From Apophysomyces variabilis (Eukaryota; Mucoromycota; Mucoromycetes; Mucorales; Mucoraceae), in NCBI GenBank assembly GCA_002749535.1, contig MZZL01000405.1, forward strand, positions 248,001-312,000: a DNA stretch of 64,000 nucleotides, read 5' to 3'. Each line of letters starts with the position of its first letter. The stretch's first letter is position 1. Shown here piece after piece: positions 24,501 through 39,890 of this stretch. A program made the position numbers and the translations under genes. A model generated the notes under the pieces. That model searched no databases. It had not been told where the DNA came from and saw only the letters and a list, made by a program, of their open reading frames with translations.

Positions 24501-25026
24501 CCCTACCGTACCTGTCATAATAGCTTCATTTCTGATTGTTTGATGACACGTGTGACAACTGTAAGAGCAGTCATCACATATTGCTCGACCGTCCCGTAAC
24601 ACCAAGAGGTTGCAATAGTTTTTTACCAAATTACTACACTTTGCACAACGAACGCTGCAAGGTTGCATTCCATATATTAGTTCACGGAAAACCAAATCAC
24701 CGCGGTATGAAAAATGGCTCCAAGAGAAAAAAGCAAAGAAAAAAAATAAAAAAAAAATAGAATAAAGAAGAAGAGAAAAGGGAAAAGGAGAGGTATGAAT
24801 GGCAAGGTTAACATGAAGGTTATATTGTGACGGCATGACAACAATTGCCTTCATCAACGCCAAGGGGGTGGAAAATGTAGGTAATGCATAGGAGCTTTTT
24901 TACAAGAACATACCAATCTGTGAGGCTTTGACCACGTTGAATGGCAACTTCGTGGCATGTCAAAGGACTATTTTGACCATGTTCATTAGAGTTCCAAGCC
25001 CCTATTGAGCCGCCTTGACCACCCAT
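21543..25026 (-). CDS. LIM / coiled-coil / C1 / RhoGAP protein
   Basis: Exons in transcript order: 25026-24914, 24717-24512, 24404-24319, 24270-24154, 24095-23945, 23883-23579, 23528-23248, 23197-22557, 22495-22250, 22206-21991, 21935-21830, 21777-21543; phases agree and give 900 residues. It is a GTPase-activating protein for Rho/Rac/Cdc42, acting on polarity and the actin cytoskeleton. Tandem LIM zinc fingers lie at about 38-165 (CDDCSYSCHTCHQTIRNEAI, HADCFRCVQC). A coiled coil follows at 300-480. The C1 domain has a complete H-x12-C-x2-C pattern (HSLQQTKF, CDVC, CHTKC). The RhoGAP domain shows GIYRKSGG with the arginine finger and MSPKNLAVVFGPTLLR. It ends in a proline-rich PPPLPPKR tail, a possible SH3 ligand. 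The first exon and the first LIM cysteine pair are uncertain. A possible extra 36-nt in-frame intron lies at 22349-22384. Confidence 0.88.
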
Positions 25027-25457
25027 ATCATATGGACTGATTGCAAATGGTGAGCAAAGGTAGTCAAGTAACAGTAAACCTAAACGGACGAACCTGCGAT
25101 CCACAAAACAGATTGAAAAATAGAAAAAAGGATATGAAGACGCATCATGTCTCGGGAGTATTTATAGTTGGGAAGATCTCTAAAACCTGAGCAATGATAG
25201 CTTTCCATCGCATATTGAGAACGGGGTTCCAAGACTGGAGATAGATAGAGAGAGAGGAAACAAATAGCATCGGATTTTCGGGCATATTATTTGCTGTGCA
25301 TGGTAATGCAAGGCATTTTAGGCAAAGAAAAGTGAAAGGAGGTGCTATCAGAAACCCAAACCAGTCGAAACGGGTCAAAGTCCTCATAGTTTTTTTCTTT
25401 TTTGCTATTCCTAGATTTTTTACTAACTATTTTATTCAGATAACTATCAAAAGATAA

Positions 25458-26199
25458 TCAGTCTTATTGCTTTGTCAAAAGCCAGATGCAGGGTAGACAT
25501 GCATTTCGCGTTGAATCTCCTTTGACAATGAATAATGAAAAATGCAAAGTCTCGCTAAGAGTACTCTGCGTGTTCAAAACCGTATGGGTTCGTCAGGAAA
25601 AGTAAAAGACAGGAATAAAAGCTGTTGGACAGTTTGCACTAGATAATTGTTGTAGTTTTCTAAGTAAAGCTAGGATAAGATGAATGACTTGTTGGAACAT
25701 ACCATTCCAGGTCACAAACCCTTTTTTCATCCATACTCGTTTTTCAATTTCTGCATCCATACATATCTTAACGGCAAAAAAGAAAAATAACTCGACTTAA
25801 CATACCAAACCTGTAAACAGGATATCCCCTTCAAGTTTGAAAAAGAGAGGCCCAGATTGGTTTAGCAAGATGAATAAAAGACGGAGTACCGAACTTTAAC
25901 TATATTGATCTATAACGATGTCCGCCGCTTTCTGCTTATCGGGCCATTACCTCCTGCGCAAACGTCAGTGCTCCTGAGAATCTACGCATGCCTAGACGCC
26001 ACAAGACGATCTGAATGTTAAGCCATCGGTTAGCAGCTGTTGAGCAAAGCAATTGACTCAAATCAATCGATTTGAAAGGATGGGTTTTTGCGGGGTACAA
26101 TAAGAGTAACATGGTGTTGCACAAGAAAATTACGTTCATGGATAAACCTAACAAATGCACAGACGATGTTTGCAGGGAATTCTCTTTCTTTTGATGCAT
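25458..26199 (-). CDS. possible small membrane-protein gene, unidentified
   Basis: I do not recognise this. A minus-strand frame from 26199 has a hydrophobic segment (MNVIFLCNTMLLLLYP). It reaches a good donor at 25950 and can be chained through downstream segments such as CMDAEIEKRVWMKKGFVTWN and LLFLSFTFPDEPIRRF to a stop near 25458. Some joins have matching phase and branch-like CTAAA sites, but one would need a 10-nt exon, so the model is weak. Another unexplained hydrophobic frame lies at 25387-25145. It may instead be non-coding DNA between the divergent RhoGAP and lipase genes. Confidence 0.25.
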
Positions 26200-26665
26200 A
26201 TATTTAGTCTGACCATGTTCTAGTTGGAAATGAAATTATGTACTCTACTCTATCAAAGCTATTAATACTTGTTATGGAAGCAATTGAATGTTTTAGAATA
26301 ACGAAGAATGGCAGAAACTGTACTTATCAGGCTTGAACAGAAAGTGACATGAAGGCAGCGGACAAATCTAAGGAAGGTTATCCTTCGCTTCAGTAAAATA
26401 CAAATCAGACTTTCAGCAAGAGACGATACATAGCAAGCAACAGGAACAAGGATCCCATGAAACCATCATATATCTGTTCTTAGTGACGTTCACACCCTGG
26501 CATTGGTTCCTGTGTGTCCATTGCCCATTCACACAATCGAGGCCTTTCTTCCTTTCCATATGTCTGGCCCACTGTGGATGGCAATGGAACAGCTGAGAGA
26601 AAAATTTAAGGTTTTTTATAAGTCGCATCCGCGGAGATGCACTGCACTTCCTTTCCCTTCCGAAT

Positions 26666-29518
26666 ATGTCCACTGCAGGTCAGAGACATACTTCCATAAC
26701 TCCAGGAAGATTACGAGTAAGCCATTCCGTTACAACAAACCTCCATTTCCTTATACTAGCTTTACCTGCATCCAATAGTTAAAAATAACAAACTGCCTTC
26801 TGCATGTTCCTGTCAAAAAGCCATACTTGATCATTACATTGGGTGGTACGCTCATCGTAACGGCAATCCATGAATTGACAAAATTTTTGATTTTCGTTAG
26901 ACCAAAAGTACCATGTTACTATTTACAACCACGGAGAATGTCTTCAGAGTGAACCCTGCGAACTTGTAGTGACTTTCCATACCCAATTGTTTGGTACTAT
27001 CCAATTGGATCTCTACGACTCGTATCTTCTTCTACCAGATAAACACATCGGAAGAACGGAAATCCGGTTAAAAAGTCTGGAAGGGATGCCTGAGACATTT
27101 ACAAGTTATTATGAGGTCTGGCATAAGAAACTCTCCACCGGAGCGAGTTCAGTGGTTGGTAGAAGAACGGCGAGAGTCAATAACTTGGGTGCACTACAAG
27201 CAAGCATCTCTTATGTTTACCAATGCATAGCGCAACTACAAAATGATGCAACAACAGAACTTGGAAACCCATTCGATAACCTGCCAAAACGTTTGGCTGA
27301 TATGCGAGCTTTAGATTCACCGGCTGGATCAACCAATTTATTGCTGCAGGAACAGCTAGAGACGGAGTTTCGAAGGCACCTGCAGTTTCAGCGTGAGCGC
27401 AAGTCCGCAGGGGTGTGCTTGGAAAAGTACGAACATGAACATATAGCATACCTGGAAGACCATGACTACCGTGCCGAATCTGAATATGACGAGAACGAAG
27501 AACTAGAGGAAGAAGACGACGATGCTTATTTGGCACAGCCTTTGACTGCTCGCAGAAGAAGACCGAGTCGTGTTGGTGATATAGACAGGAACAAGGATCC
27601 ATCCGCTTCTAACGGGCGTTCACTACTACCGTCCAAGAGTCACGGTTCAATCTCTAATGTTCACAAGCCATTACACTCCTCTGAACCCGATAGATCGATA
27701 AATAATACTAGAACTGTTAAAATCACTCCTAAGGAGTCCCGGACAGACGCTTCGCTCGATGCGAGAATAGTAGGAAAGGACACCAGCGAAATATTGCGTA
27801 CGATAAAGAAGATGATGACCGCCTTTGTGAGTTTTTACGGAATTCCTCATGCTGTTAAACATGTTACTTACTGTAAATGCTTGCTTAGGGTCAAGGTTTC
27901 GAACTTTCCAATCTTCAGGTGCTAGCCGGAATTACTGTGCTTGATAAGTTTTACGGTGATTTACCTCGCGAGCGAACGAAGAGTTATATGAAAGACCTCT
28001 CAAAGATTGAATTGGCATCGTACTTTTGGAATTTTTCCCTCGCGTCCTACGGATGGAAAATGCTAAACTTTGTTGGCAAAGGAAACGGATATCTTTCCGA
28101 TGCTATGCGAAGTCATTCTAATGCTCTTTCCGTGATTGAGCATATCTCTATACCTAAGGATGATCTCCTGGCTTACGAATTTGAACCAGCGGAAGCATTT
28201 AGACAATCGTACTATATCGCTTTAGATCGTAGAACAAACTCTATTGTTCTTGGTATCCGTGGGACCATGGTAACTCTTGTTGATGCGAGTATATTGTAGG
28301 TAACTTACTAGGCATTTTCAGAGTACTTTCGATGCAATGACAGATTTAGTGTGTGAATACGAGCCTTGGAGGGGTGGGCTAGTACACCAAGGCATGAAGG
28401 TAACCTATAACAGGTTTGAATGATTGGCTCCATTTAACTCCCCCTGTATTTTCAAAGTCGTCTGCTATGTGGTTTTTCCGTCATGTAGCTCCTCAATTGA
28501 TGGCTTATTGCAAAGAGCATTCCGCGTCAGCATTGTATATCGTGGGCCATAGTCTTGGAGCTGCCACCGGTGCGATTTTGACCATCCTGCTGATTGACTA
28601 CTTGGATGAATTCCGCAACGAAACGAGCAAAGACTTCGTTTTGAAGTGTTTTGGTTACGCACCCGCATGTTGTCTTAGTCTTGAATTATCCGAAAAGTAC
28701 AAGGTACCTTACCTATAGACCAGGATAACTTGATTCCTAACGTATTATTGTTAGGAATATATCCAGTCCTTTGTGTTTGCAGATGATATTGTTAGCAAAC
28801 TCAGTTATGGATCGATGATGGATTTAAAAGAATTGATCATTGCCAGTGCCGAGGCATCCAAAGATCTTGGTACCAGTCAGGTGTTGTGGAAAGGCGATAT
28901 TGATAAGGAGAAATGGAAGAAGGCGTTCGAAAGAGTTGCAGAGTGCCGTCGTCGAAGTTTGGATTCTATGGCTAATCCAAGAGTAAGAGGCTTATTGACA
29001 GTTCGACACGCCATTTACATTTTTTTTCATTTCCCTAGTTGTATGTTGCAGGCAGCGTTTACCAATTTTGGCTGGTTTGTGTTTGCGCAACATGCTTGCT
29101 CATGATATTTTTTAACAGTAGCCCTTTCTTTATATAGCAACCTACGCCAAATAATCCAACACGAATTGTGATTGAGGAAGCCAACGCCAAAGAAGTATCC
29201 AAAGAAATCATATTACAGAAGTCGATTATCATCGATCATTTGCCGCATAATTTTGATGTGGCCTTCCGCCGCGCGCGCGAAGCACTAATGATGGAAGGAG
29301 CAGAGAAGTTATCGGGAACCCTCGACGGCAACGATCGTTGCGAGACGGAAGCAAAAGCCATAGAAAGAAAAATGGAAAACTACGATAAGCGCGAGGAAGA
29401 AAGTCGATCGCCAGTAGCAGATGCGATATGGGATGCAGTAGCTAATCTGCAGCTTCGGGATACTTCTAGAGAGCGTGGGGGCGAGGGTAACCTTTTGGAA
29501 AGTGGCGTGAAGCGTTAA
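26666..29518 (+). CDS. C2-domain class-3 lipase, diacylglycerol-lipase-like
   Basis: Nine exons: 26666-26716, 26779-26842, 26901-27826, 27889-28269, 28322-28399, 28458-28703, 28755-28982, 29039-29074 and 29138-29518, giving 796 residues. An N-terminal C2 domain (about 14-115; KKPYLIITLGDQKYH, LFGTIQLDLYDSYLLLPDK) suggests calcium-dependent membrane binding. An acidic, charged linker follows. The C-terminal lipase has the nucleophile elbow VGHSLGAATG, an aspartate region FVFADDIVSKLSYGS, the strand LYVAGSVYQFWL, and DHLPHNF carrying the expected catalytic histidine. This is the layout of sn-1-specific diacylglycerol lipases, but without their N-terminal transmembrane helices. Exon 2 may end 3 nt later (donor GTACGC), adding one glycine. 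The start ATG is the first in the frame that splices into the C2 fold. Confidence 0.87.
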
Positions 29519-30276
29519 TAGGAAAAGAAATGACAGCAGTGCCTGCAAAACTGATACCCTCAGAATTATTTTGACCGATATATCGAACGTAATGTACTCA
29601 GAAGAACTAGTTACATGTTACAACGTTTTAATTGAAAACTAATAATGTTAATTACCGACAATCCTTTTCTTTTGCCGTTCTATGACGCTTTCAGTATGAT
29701 AGGCCTGATGCGATTGACCTTAAGCGGTTATGCCTGATTTGCTTGATCAACGTCTAAGCAATGTCACTGTGCAGATCATTTTTTCAATGGTTGTCCGAAC
29801 ATAAAGTGTTTGTCAACAAAGCAACAAGGAATTTTCGTCCATTTTACAACGTCATTGCTTTACTTGTTTTCAGTCATCTTACATATTGCGTAAGACGACG
29901 TTAGTTTGATGGTGCGTAACAGAGAAAGAAAACGGTTTCCGTATTAAGAAGGAGAGGCTCTTGGGAGTGGCTAGCATCCGAAGCAAACAAACAACGCATG
30001 CCTTTTGACGCCTCCTGTCCCTTTCTTCTCCTTCTCCTCCTGCATTGAAATCAGATGATACCAACCTTGAACGTACAAGGATATCTTTCTGCGAACTTTC
30101 CCGACCTATGATGGGTACAGCACTGCAACACTTGGAAAGGAAACTTTGAGGTGCCCGATATGACATATAAAAACGTATGTGCTGTTCAGAGGTTGTGCCG
30201 TTTCTTTGTCCCTCTTCTCTTTCTCTTTCTTTTCTTTGGCTCTTTTCTCTACGTCAAAACACATTACGTTGTGGGA
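29519..30276. other. intergenic
   Basis: Holds the lipase 3' flank and the promoter and T/C-rich leader of the small secreted protein gene. The open frame running into the gene from 30151 is hydrophobic (FVPLLFLFLFF) and probably reflects the pyrimidine-rich leader. Confidence 0.45.
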
Positions 30277-30672
30277 ATGAAAGTCTGGTTCACCTGTTTC
30301 ATCGTCGCCCTTGCTCTTCTTTTCTCCGTGCAATGCACTGTGATCTTATCTGCCAGTGTGGAGTTCACGGATTATACGGACAAGGGTCAGAAAGCAATGG
30401 TTTACATCCCAAATATTACGAAACGTGTCGCCTTGTCTATTGAAGGACCCATAGACATTACAAAAAATGAATCCAAAGGTTCCATTGCAATAGATGATCC
30501 AAAGATACTGCAAGGCGAATACGCACTCAATCTAAGCGATGATACGAAGTACTTAACCTTCATCCTTTTCCGCGGCACTATACCAATAGGCAAATTTACG
30601 GGTGGTACTGTAGCTTCTAGCAAAGTTTCTTCCCTGAACGGCACAGCAACGGTGTATCAAACACAACAATAA
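30277..30672 (+). CDS. small secreted protein of unknown function
   Basis: An intronless 131-residue frame. It begins with a clear signal peptide (MKVWFTCFIVALALLFSVQC). The mature part is about 110 residues with several N-glycosylation sequons (NIT, NES, NLS, NGT) and alternating hydrophobic residues that suggest a beta fold. There are no cysteines after the signal peptide, so it is not a typical cysteine-rich effector. I do not recognise the family; it may be a cell-wall or extracellular protein. The start was chosen for the signal peptide although the frame is open upstream to 30151. Its stop is 230 bp from the convergent PEX1 stop. Confidence 0.65.
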   Translation: MKVWFTCFIVALALLFSVQCTVILSASVEFTDYTDKGQKAMVYIPNITKRVALSIEGPIDITKNESKGSIAIDDPKILQGEYALNLSDDTKYLTFILFRGTIPIGKFTGGTVASSKVSSLNGTATVYQTQQ

Positions 30673-30902
30673 TTGTACATAATAAAGAGCTTTATTTTGA
30701 TCCTGTCGAAAACATCGAGTCGTTTAGTATTTTGCTCCTGTTAAGGATAATGGAATCTATTCTTTGCTGTCCACTTATAGTTCTGATATTACACAGATTC
30801 AGTATCTACAGTTCATGAAAAAATACAAACAGAATACAAGGAAAGCATATCGCGTTCCTTTTTCCTGAATCATTGTAATGTAGGTATACTTTTTGATCTC
30901 TA

Positions 30903-35313
<4,411 letters not shown>

Positions 35314-36097
35314 ATATAGAGAAAGGTAAAGGCAGAAATGGGAAGAATAGGACAATTCCCTTTTCTAATGGTAATCGCGTTTATGTCATGGTATTCGGAG
35401 TGCTAAAAAGCATACGATTGCCCCGCATTTTTAGTGCTGGCACGAGATGATAGAATAGGACAACGTCCAATCATACAACGAAGCCAAATAACAATAACCT
35501 CGTTGCAAAGCAAGCAAAATCTCAAAAGCTTATATAAAACTACATCACTTCATAGTTTATTCAAACTCTCTTTAATCAGAGAATGAATGTAAAAGAAAAT
35601 ATTCCTTTAATAAGTGGGTAAAATCTGTCTGGGTCAACGAAAAACTTTAAATTTCATGTGATTGTGTTTCGAATGGAAAAATACTTAGTATTTTGCTAAC
35701 CATCTTATTTGGACTCTTCGCTACAAAGCAATATAGTACAAACATTGGATAAAAAAGAACAGAAACAAAAGAGCATTCTATATCTCTATCTTTATGGTGT
35801 ATGTCTAGAAGTCCATGTACTATTTATTGAATAATATTTTACGCCACTCTAGAATAAATTTTGCGTCTAGGAAAAGACCAAGTTTGCACTAAGAATAAGA
35901 CAATGTGGGTCATTAGTAAATGCCTTATAAAGAAAACCCATTTTACTTACATGAACGTGATCCTTCAGTGGACGCAAAATTTATTCAGGTAACGTAAAAT
36001 ATAATTCATGGTTAGTAAATGGAAGGATATGTTGATGTCTTTCTACTTACCCCTGAGGGTAACCCCAGCACCCGGCTGGGCGTCCATGCCACACCAG
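35314..36097. other. intergenic with inverted repeat
   Basis: 784 bp between the start of PEX1 and the stop of the leucyl-tRNA synthetase gene, both on the minus strand. It holds the PEX1 promoter, the LeuRS 3' end and the inverted repeat listed separately. There is no open frame of note. Confidence 0.5.
35828..36008. repeat. 181-bp foldback / MITE-like inverted repeat
   Basis: The perfect 16-mer GAATAAATTTTGCGTC at 35852-35867 is matched by its reverse complement at 35971-35986. The similarity extends outward on both sides (TGAATAATATTTTACG at 35828-35843 against the reverse complement of 35993-36008 with one mismatch). This gives arms of about 38-40 nt with a few mismatches and a spacer of about 100 bp. 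If the element is bounded by ATTTTACG ends (35836 and 36000), a 5-bp direct repeat ATAAT flanks it on both sides. It may be a non-autonomous DNA transposon or a transcribed hairpin in the LeuRS 3' region. Confidence 0.6.
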
Positions 36098-39000
36098 TTA
36101 CTCGTTCCTGAACGAGAAAGAGGGTGCACCTGGAACTGCGAGCTCTGCAGATCTCAAGTCTTCCTCAGACCACTGGTCGCTGGTCAAGATATGGACAGTG
36201 TGGAATCCAAGAGCACGCTTGATCTCACTCAAGGCAATCTGCAAGATCTCGATTTCGTTGAAATCCAAGGTACGGTTAAATGCAACTGGGCCATTCTTCT
36301 CAACCAGTTTCTTTTGTTCTTGGATAAAAGGCATGGTCTTCCTGTTCTTCAACATACCCTTGGCACCAAGTTCTTGACGGATCTTAACATCATCAAATTT
36401 ACCCGTGGCCTAATGCAATATTGGTATTGATATTATGGAGTAGATATATATTTTACCTGATCGTAGTTAGCCTTCAGAACTTCAATACCATCCTCTTGCC
36501 ATTCAGGGAATTTGCTGGCCACGTAGATCTTAAGGGATTTTGGTGCGTTGGGCTGATACTCAGACTCAACAGTCTTGCCCCTCTTCTTCTTCTTGAGCAA
36601 GTTCAATTCCGCATCTCGCACAGATTTGATAGTGCGGCGAATATATTCGGCAGCAGCCAAAATAGTTTCGTCAACAGGGCCAGAAGGCTCAGGGAAGCGA
36701 GCGTTCATGATAGTACCATCCTTTAAACATAATTAACATTAACAAGACTTCCATGCGTTCATCTTACCTTCTTCAAGACATCGGTCCAGATGTGTTCGGA
36801 CCAGTGAGGACAGATAGGGGAGAGAATTAAGGCCTGGACCTCAATATATCTCTGCACCAGATCCCTGTGCATACCATCTTCGACACAAGCGAGTTGGTAG
36901 GCATCTTTAGCTGCCTGCAATTCGTACACACCGTATTTAAGCCCCTCACGGAAGTAGATTGCTTGGTAAGCTTGATCAGTCAGTTGGATATACTTGTTCA
37001 TCTCGTTCTCAAAGACACGATCATAGAAATTGAATTCGCCTTGTCGGAGCTTGTCTGCATTGGCGATCTGTTCAGTGCTCCATTCAAGCAAAGTGAACAA
37101 ACGCAAAATGGCAGCGTTTGCCGTTGCATCTTCAAAGTTAGCATCCTCAACAGAGTCACCAGCATCAGCCAAGGCAAAACGCGTCGCGTCGGCACCATAT
37201 TTCTCAACTGCATCATTCATGCCCATGAAGTTACCAGTAGACTTGGACATCTTCTTGCTGTCGAGCAACAAGTGACCATTAGAACGGACTGATACAGGCC
37301 ACTTGTCTTCAGGGAATACGGCAGTATGGTTGTACAAGAAGAAGGTCAAATGGTTGGGAACAAGATCTTTACCGGAGGCACGGATATCCAATGGGTAGAA
37401 GTATTCGTATTCACGTCTCAATTTGTCAAGCGTGGCCTTGGGAATGTCGGTAGTGCTGGGGAAGGGCCCGAGCTTGAAGACATAGTCCCACACTTCATCT
37501 GTCATCTGATCCGCGCGAATACCAGCGGGGCCAGGAGTAGCTCCATTTAGCGATCCTTCATGCAAAAGGTGGGCCACGGTGTAGTAAGCCATATAGATGG
37601 TAGAATCGGTCAAGGATTCGACCAAGAACTGAGTATCCCAAGGTAACTTAGTACCCAGACCGAAGCTTCTAGCGCATGCCCACTGATTCAACCAGTCTAA
37701 TGTCTGTTCAAACTGATGTCTGGTCTCTGGTGCATAGGTTTCCATCTGAGCCAAACATTTCTTGGTCTTCTGTTTCCATTCCTCTTCACCATAGTCGAGA
37801 TACCATTGATCCAAGAGAGCAACGACACACTCATCGCCTGAACGGGACATCACCAAGCCTTCAGGTTCGTTATACACAAAGGCTTCTCCGCTGTTAATGA
37901 GGACCTCCCTGATCTTTGGCTTGGCTTCTTGAACCTTGGCACCACTGTATTCGCCAATGCACATCACACCCTGATAGAAACCTTCTTTGTAGGCAATTTC
38001 TTTGGCTTCGGCAAGTTGGACGCGATCCTTCTGAGAATTAATCTTCTTGGCTTTGCACAAAGTAGGGGCAATCATGTTTCCGTAAGTAGGTGTTTCGATA
38101 ATAGCAATTGGCTCAAAAGCAACCCACTCAGGCTGCACATTATAATAAGCACACTTTTTCTTGAGATCTTGAAGAGTGGCAAAGTCATCAGGTGAATCAG
38201 AAGGCACAGAAGTGACCACGCCAGTACCCTAAAGATTGTACAAAATAAATGATCCATATCCACGATCTGATAAAAGGCTTACCTTCGTTGCCAACACGTT
38301 CTCCATAGGAAGAACATACACAGCGGGATAGACACTCAAAGGTGCCTTGATCTTTGTACCAACAACGAGGTTACCCTTGATCTCGGCGAGCTTTTCGACA
38401 ACATGCTCCTTAGCAAAGATCTTCTGGTATGCCATGTTACGAGCAGCACGGTCAGTACACAAAAATGCTTCCTTTTCGTTGACATTAAACACGCCATAGG
38501 TGATTTCCGTGCCAACAAAACAGTTGGTCTGACCATACATGGTTTCAGGTCTCAAAGTAGCAGCAACCAGGTATACGGTCTTATTTTTCAGAGCATCCAC
38601 CTTATCAAAGACTTCTTTGGCTTCCTTTGACCATTCAAGGACCTGCATTTTGATACCCGTGTAGTCTTGTGGACCCACACCTTCACCGGACTGACGATCG
38701 TGATCCATACAAGGCTGCTGATCAAGAGGAGAATAAATTGTGTAGCGTTCACCGAACTTGATCTTATTCATTGCTCTCAACTTATTCATATGCCAGCGAA
38801 CAAACGCATCATAATAAGGATTTGCATCGGTCGTAATGAAAGAACGGCGCCAGTCGACCTTGCCACCATAGGCTCTGATATCCTCAATAGCCTTTGGTGG
38901 GAAATATTGGGTCCAATAGTAAGGATCGGCAAATTTATAGATTTCTTCTCGGGGAATGCCAATCTGCAACATGATTTGGAACTGGTAGGTCACGTTACCG

Positions 39001-39571
39001 GTCTTCGCAGCCACCTTGCTCTTGACGTTCTTTGACACTTCCACTCTTTCTTCCAGCTGGTTTGCTAAGACCATTTCGTCGTATTTCTCAAAATGCTTGC
39101 CGAAAAGCTCAATTTCACGGGCGAGTTTGTCAGCGCAAGCCTAGTCAAAAAAAAAAAAGAATCAGAATGACTTATAACACGTTGATAACGCAGTTTTACC
39201 TTGATAGGCATGCCTGTGACGTGGAATCCTTGAGGAAGAAGAGCTCTCTTTCCTTTCATACGCTCATAACCGACAGCGAAGTCGGCTTTGGAGAATGTGA
39301 AAGCATGGCCCAAATGGAGACGACCATTCATATAAGGATAAGGCATACATGCCATGTATTTGGGATGGGCGGTGTGAAGGTCTTCGACTGTTTCATGTTC
39401 TTCGATGGTAGGGGCGTCCACTTCAAAAACCTTGGTACGATCCCAAAGGGCTCGTGCCTTGCCTTCCAAAGCACGAAGGGCATCGCGTTTCGCGGTCTAT
39501 AAATCATTATAAGACTACTGTTCAACTTCGTTTATGCAACCTACTTTGGGTGCCTCGGATGCAGTAGCCAT
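36098..39571 (-). CDS. LARS1: cytosolic leucyl-tRNA synthetase
   Basis: Six exons, 39571-39545, 39496-39200, 39140-38283, 38228-36768, 36720-36457 and 36409-36098, give 1072 residues, as expected for the archaeal/eukaryotic cytosolic enzyme (yeast Cdc60 type). It charges tRNA-Leu and edits mischarged tRNA. Visible motifs are [20 protein letters not shown] with the HLGH form of HIGH near residue 60, the CP1 editing domain with [15 protein letters not shown] and the threonine-rich [15 protein letters not shown], and [10 protein letters not shown] near 718. The C-terminal anticodon-binding part and eukaryote-specific tail follow, ending [11 protein letters not shown]. The first exon codes for only nine residues. 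It may also act as a leucine sensor for TORC1, known for yeast and human enzymes, not shown here. Confidence 0.95.
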
Positions 39572-39890
39572 GTATTCGGTACGGAGAAAAGAGACTTGGA
39601 GACATTGCTATTGACAAAAAAAAAATCTTATTTTCAATTCACGCGGAGTATAAAAAGCAATGGGAAGCAAAAAGTGAAGAAGAAAGAGGATTGTTTTGCA
39701 GTAAACAGCCATTAACACTACGGAAAATTTCGCTCAGTGACAAACAGAACAAGTATAAGTAACAAAATCTCATTAATTGTGTATCCTTTGATTATAAGTA
39801 AACGATTGCATGGTAAGTCGAAAGACCATTTTGACAGCGTCACGGGCAAGATTTTGATGAATTTGATTGGCTTGACTCACCAACACACAA
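39572..39890. other. LeuRS promoter / left edge of transposon-rich region
   Basis: About 320 bp of AT-rich sequence upstream of the LeuRS start. No element boundary or gene could be recognised before the DIRS-like relic begins. Confidence 0.35.

Noticed and set aside
26503..26778. 91-codon plus-strand frame with protein-like composition upstream of the C2-lipase
   Set aside because: The lipase start at 26666 in another frame splices in phase into the C2 domain; the long frame overlaps it and does not.
30151..30276. N-terminal extension of the secreted protein with a LLFLFLFF helix
   Set aside because: It is coded by a pyrimidine-rich leader, and a proper signal peptide begins at 30277.
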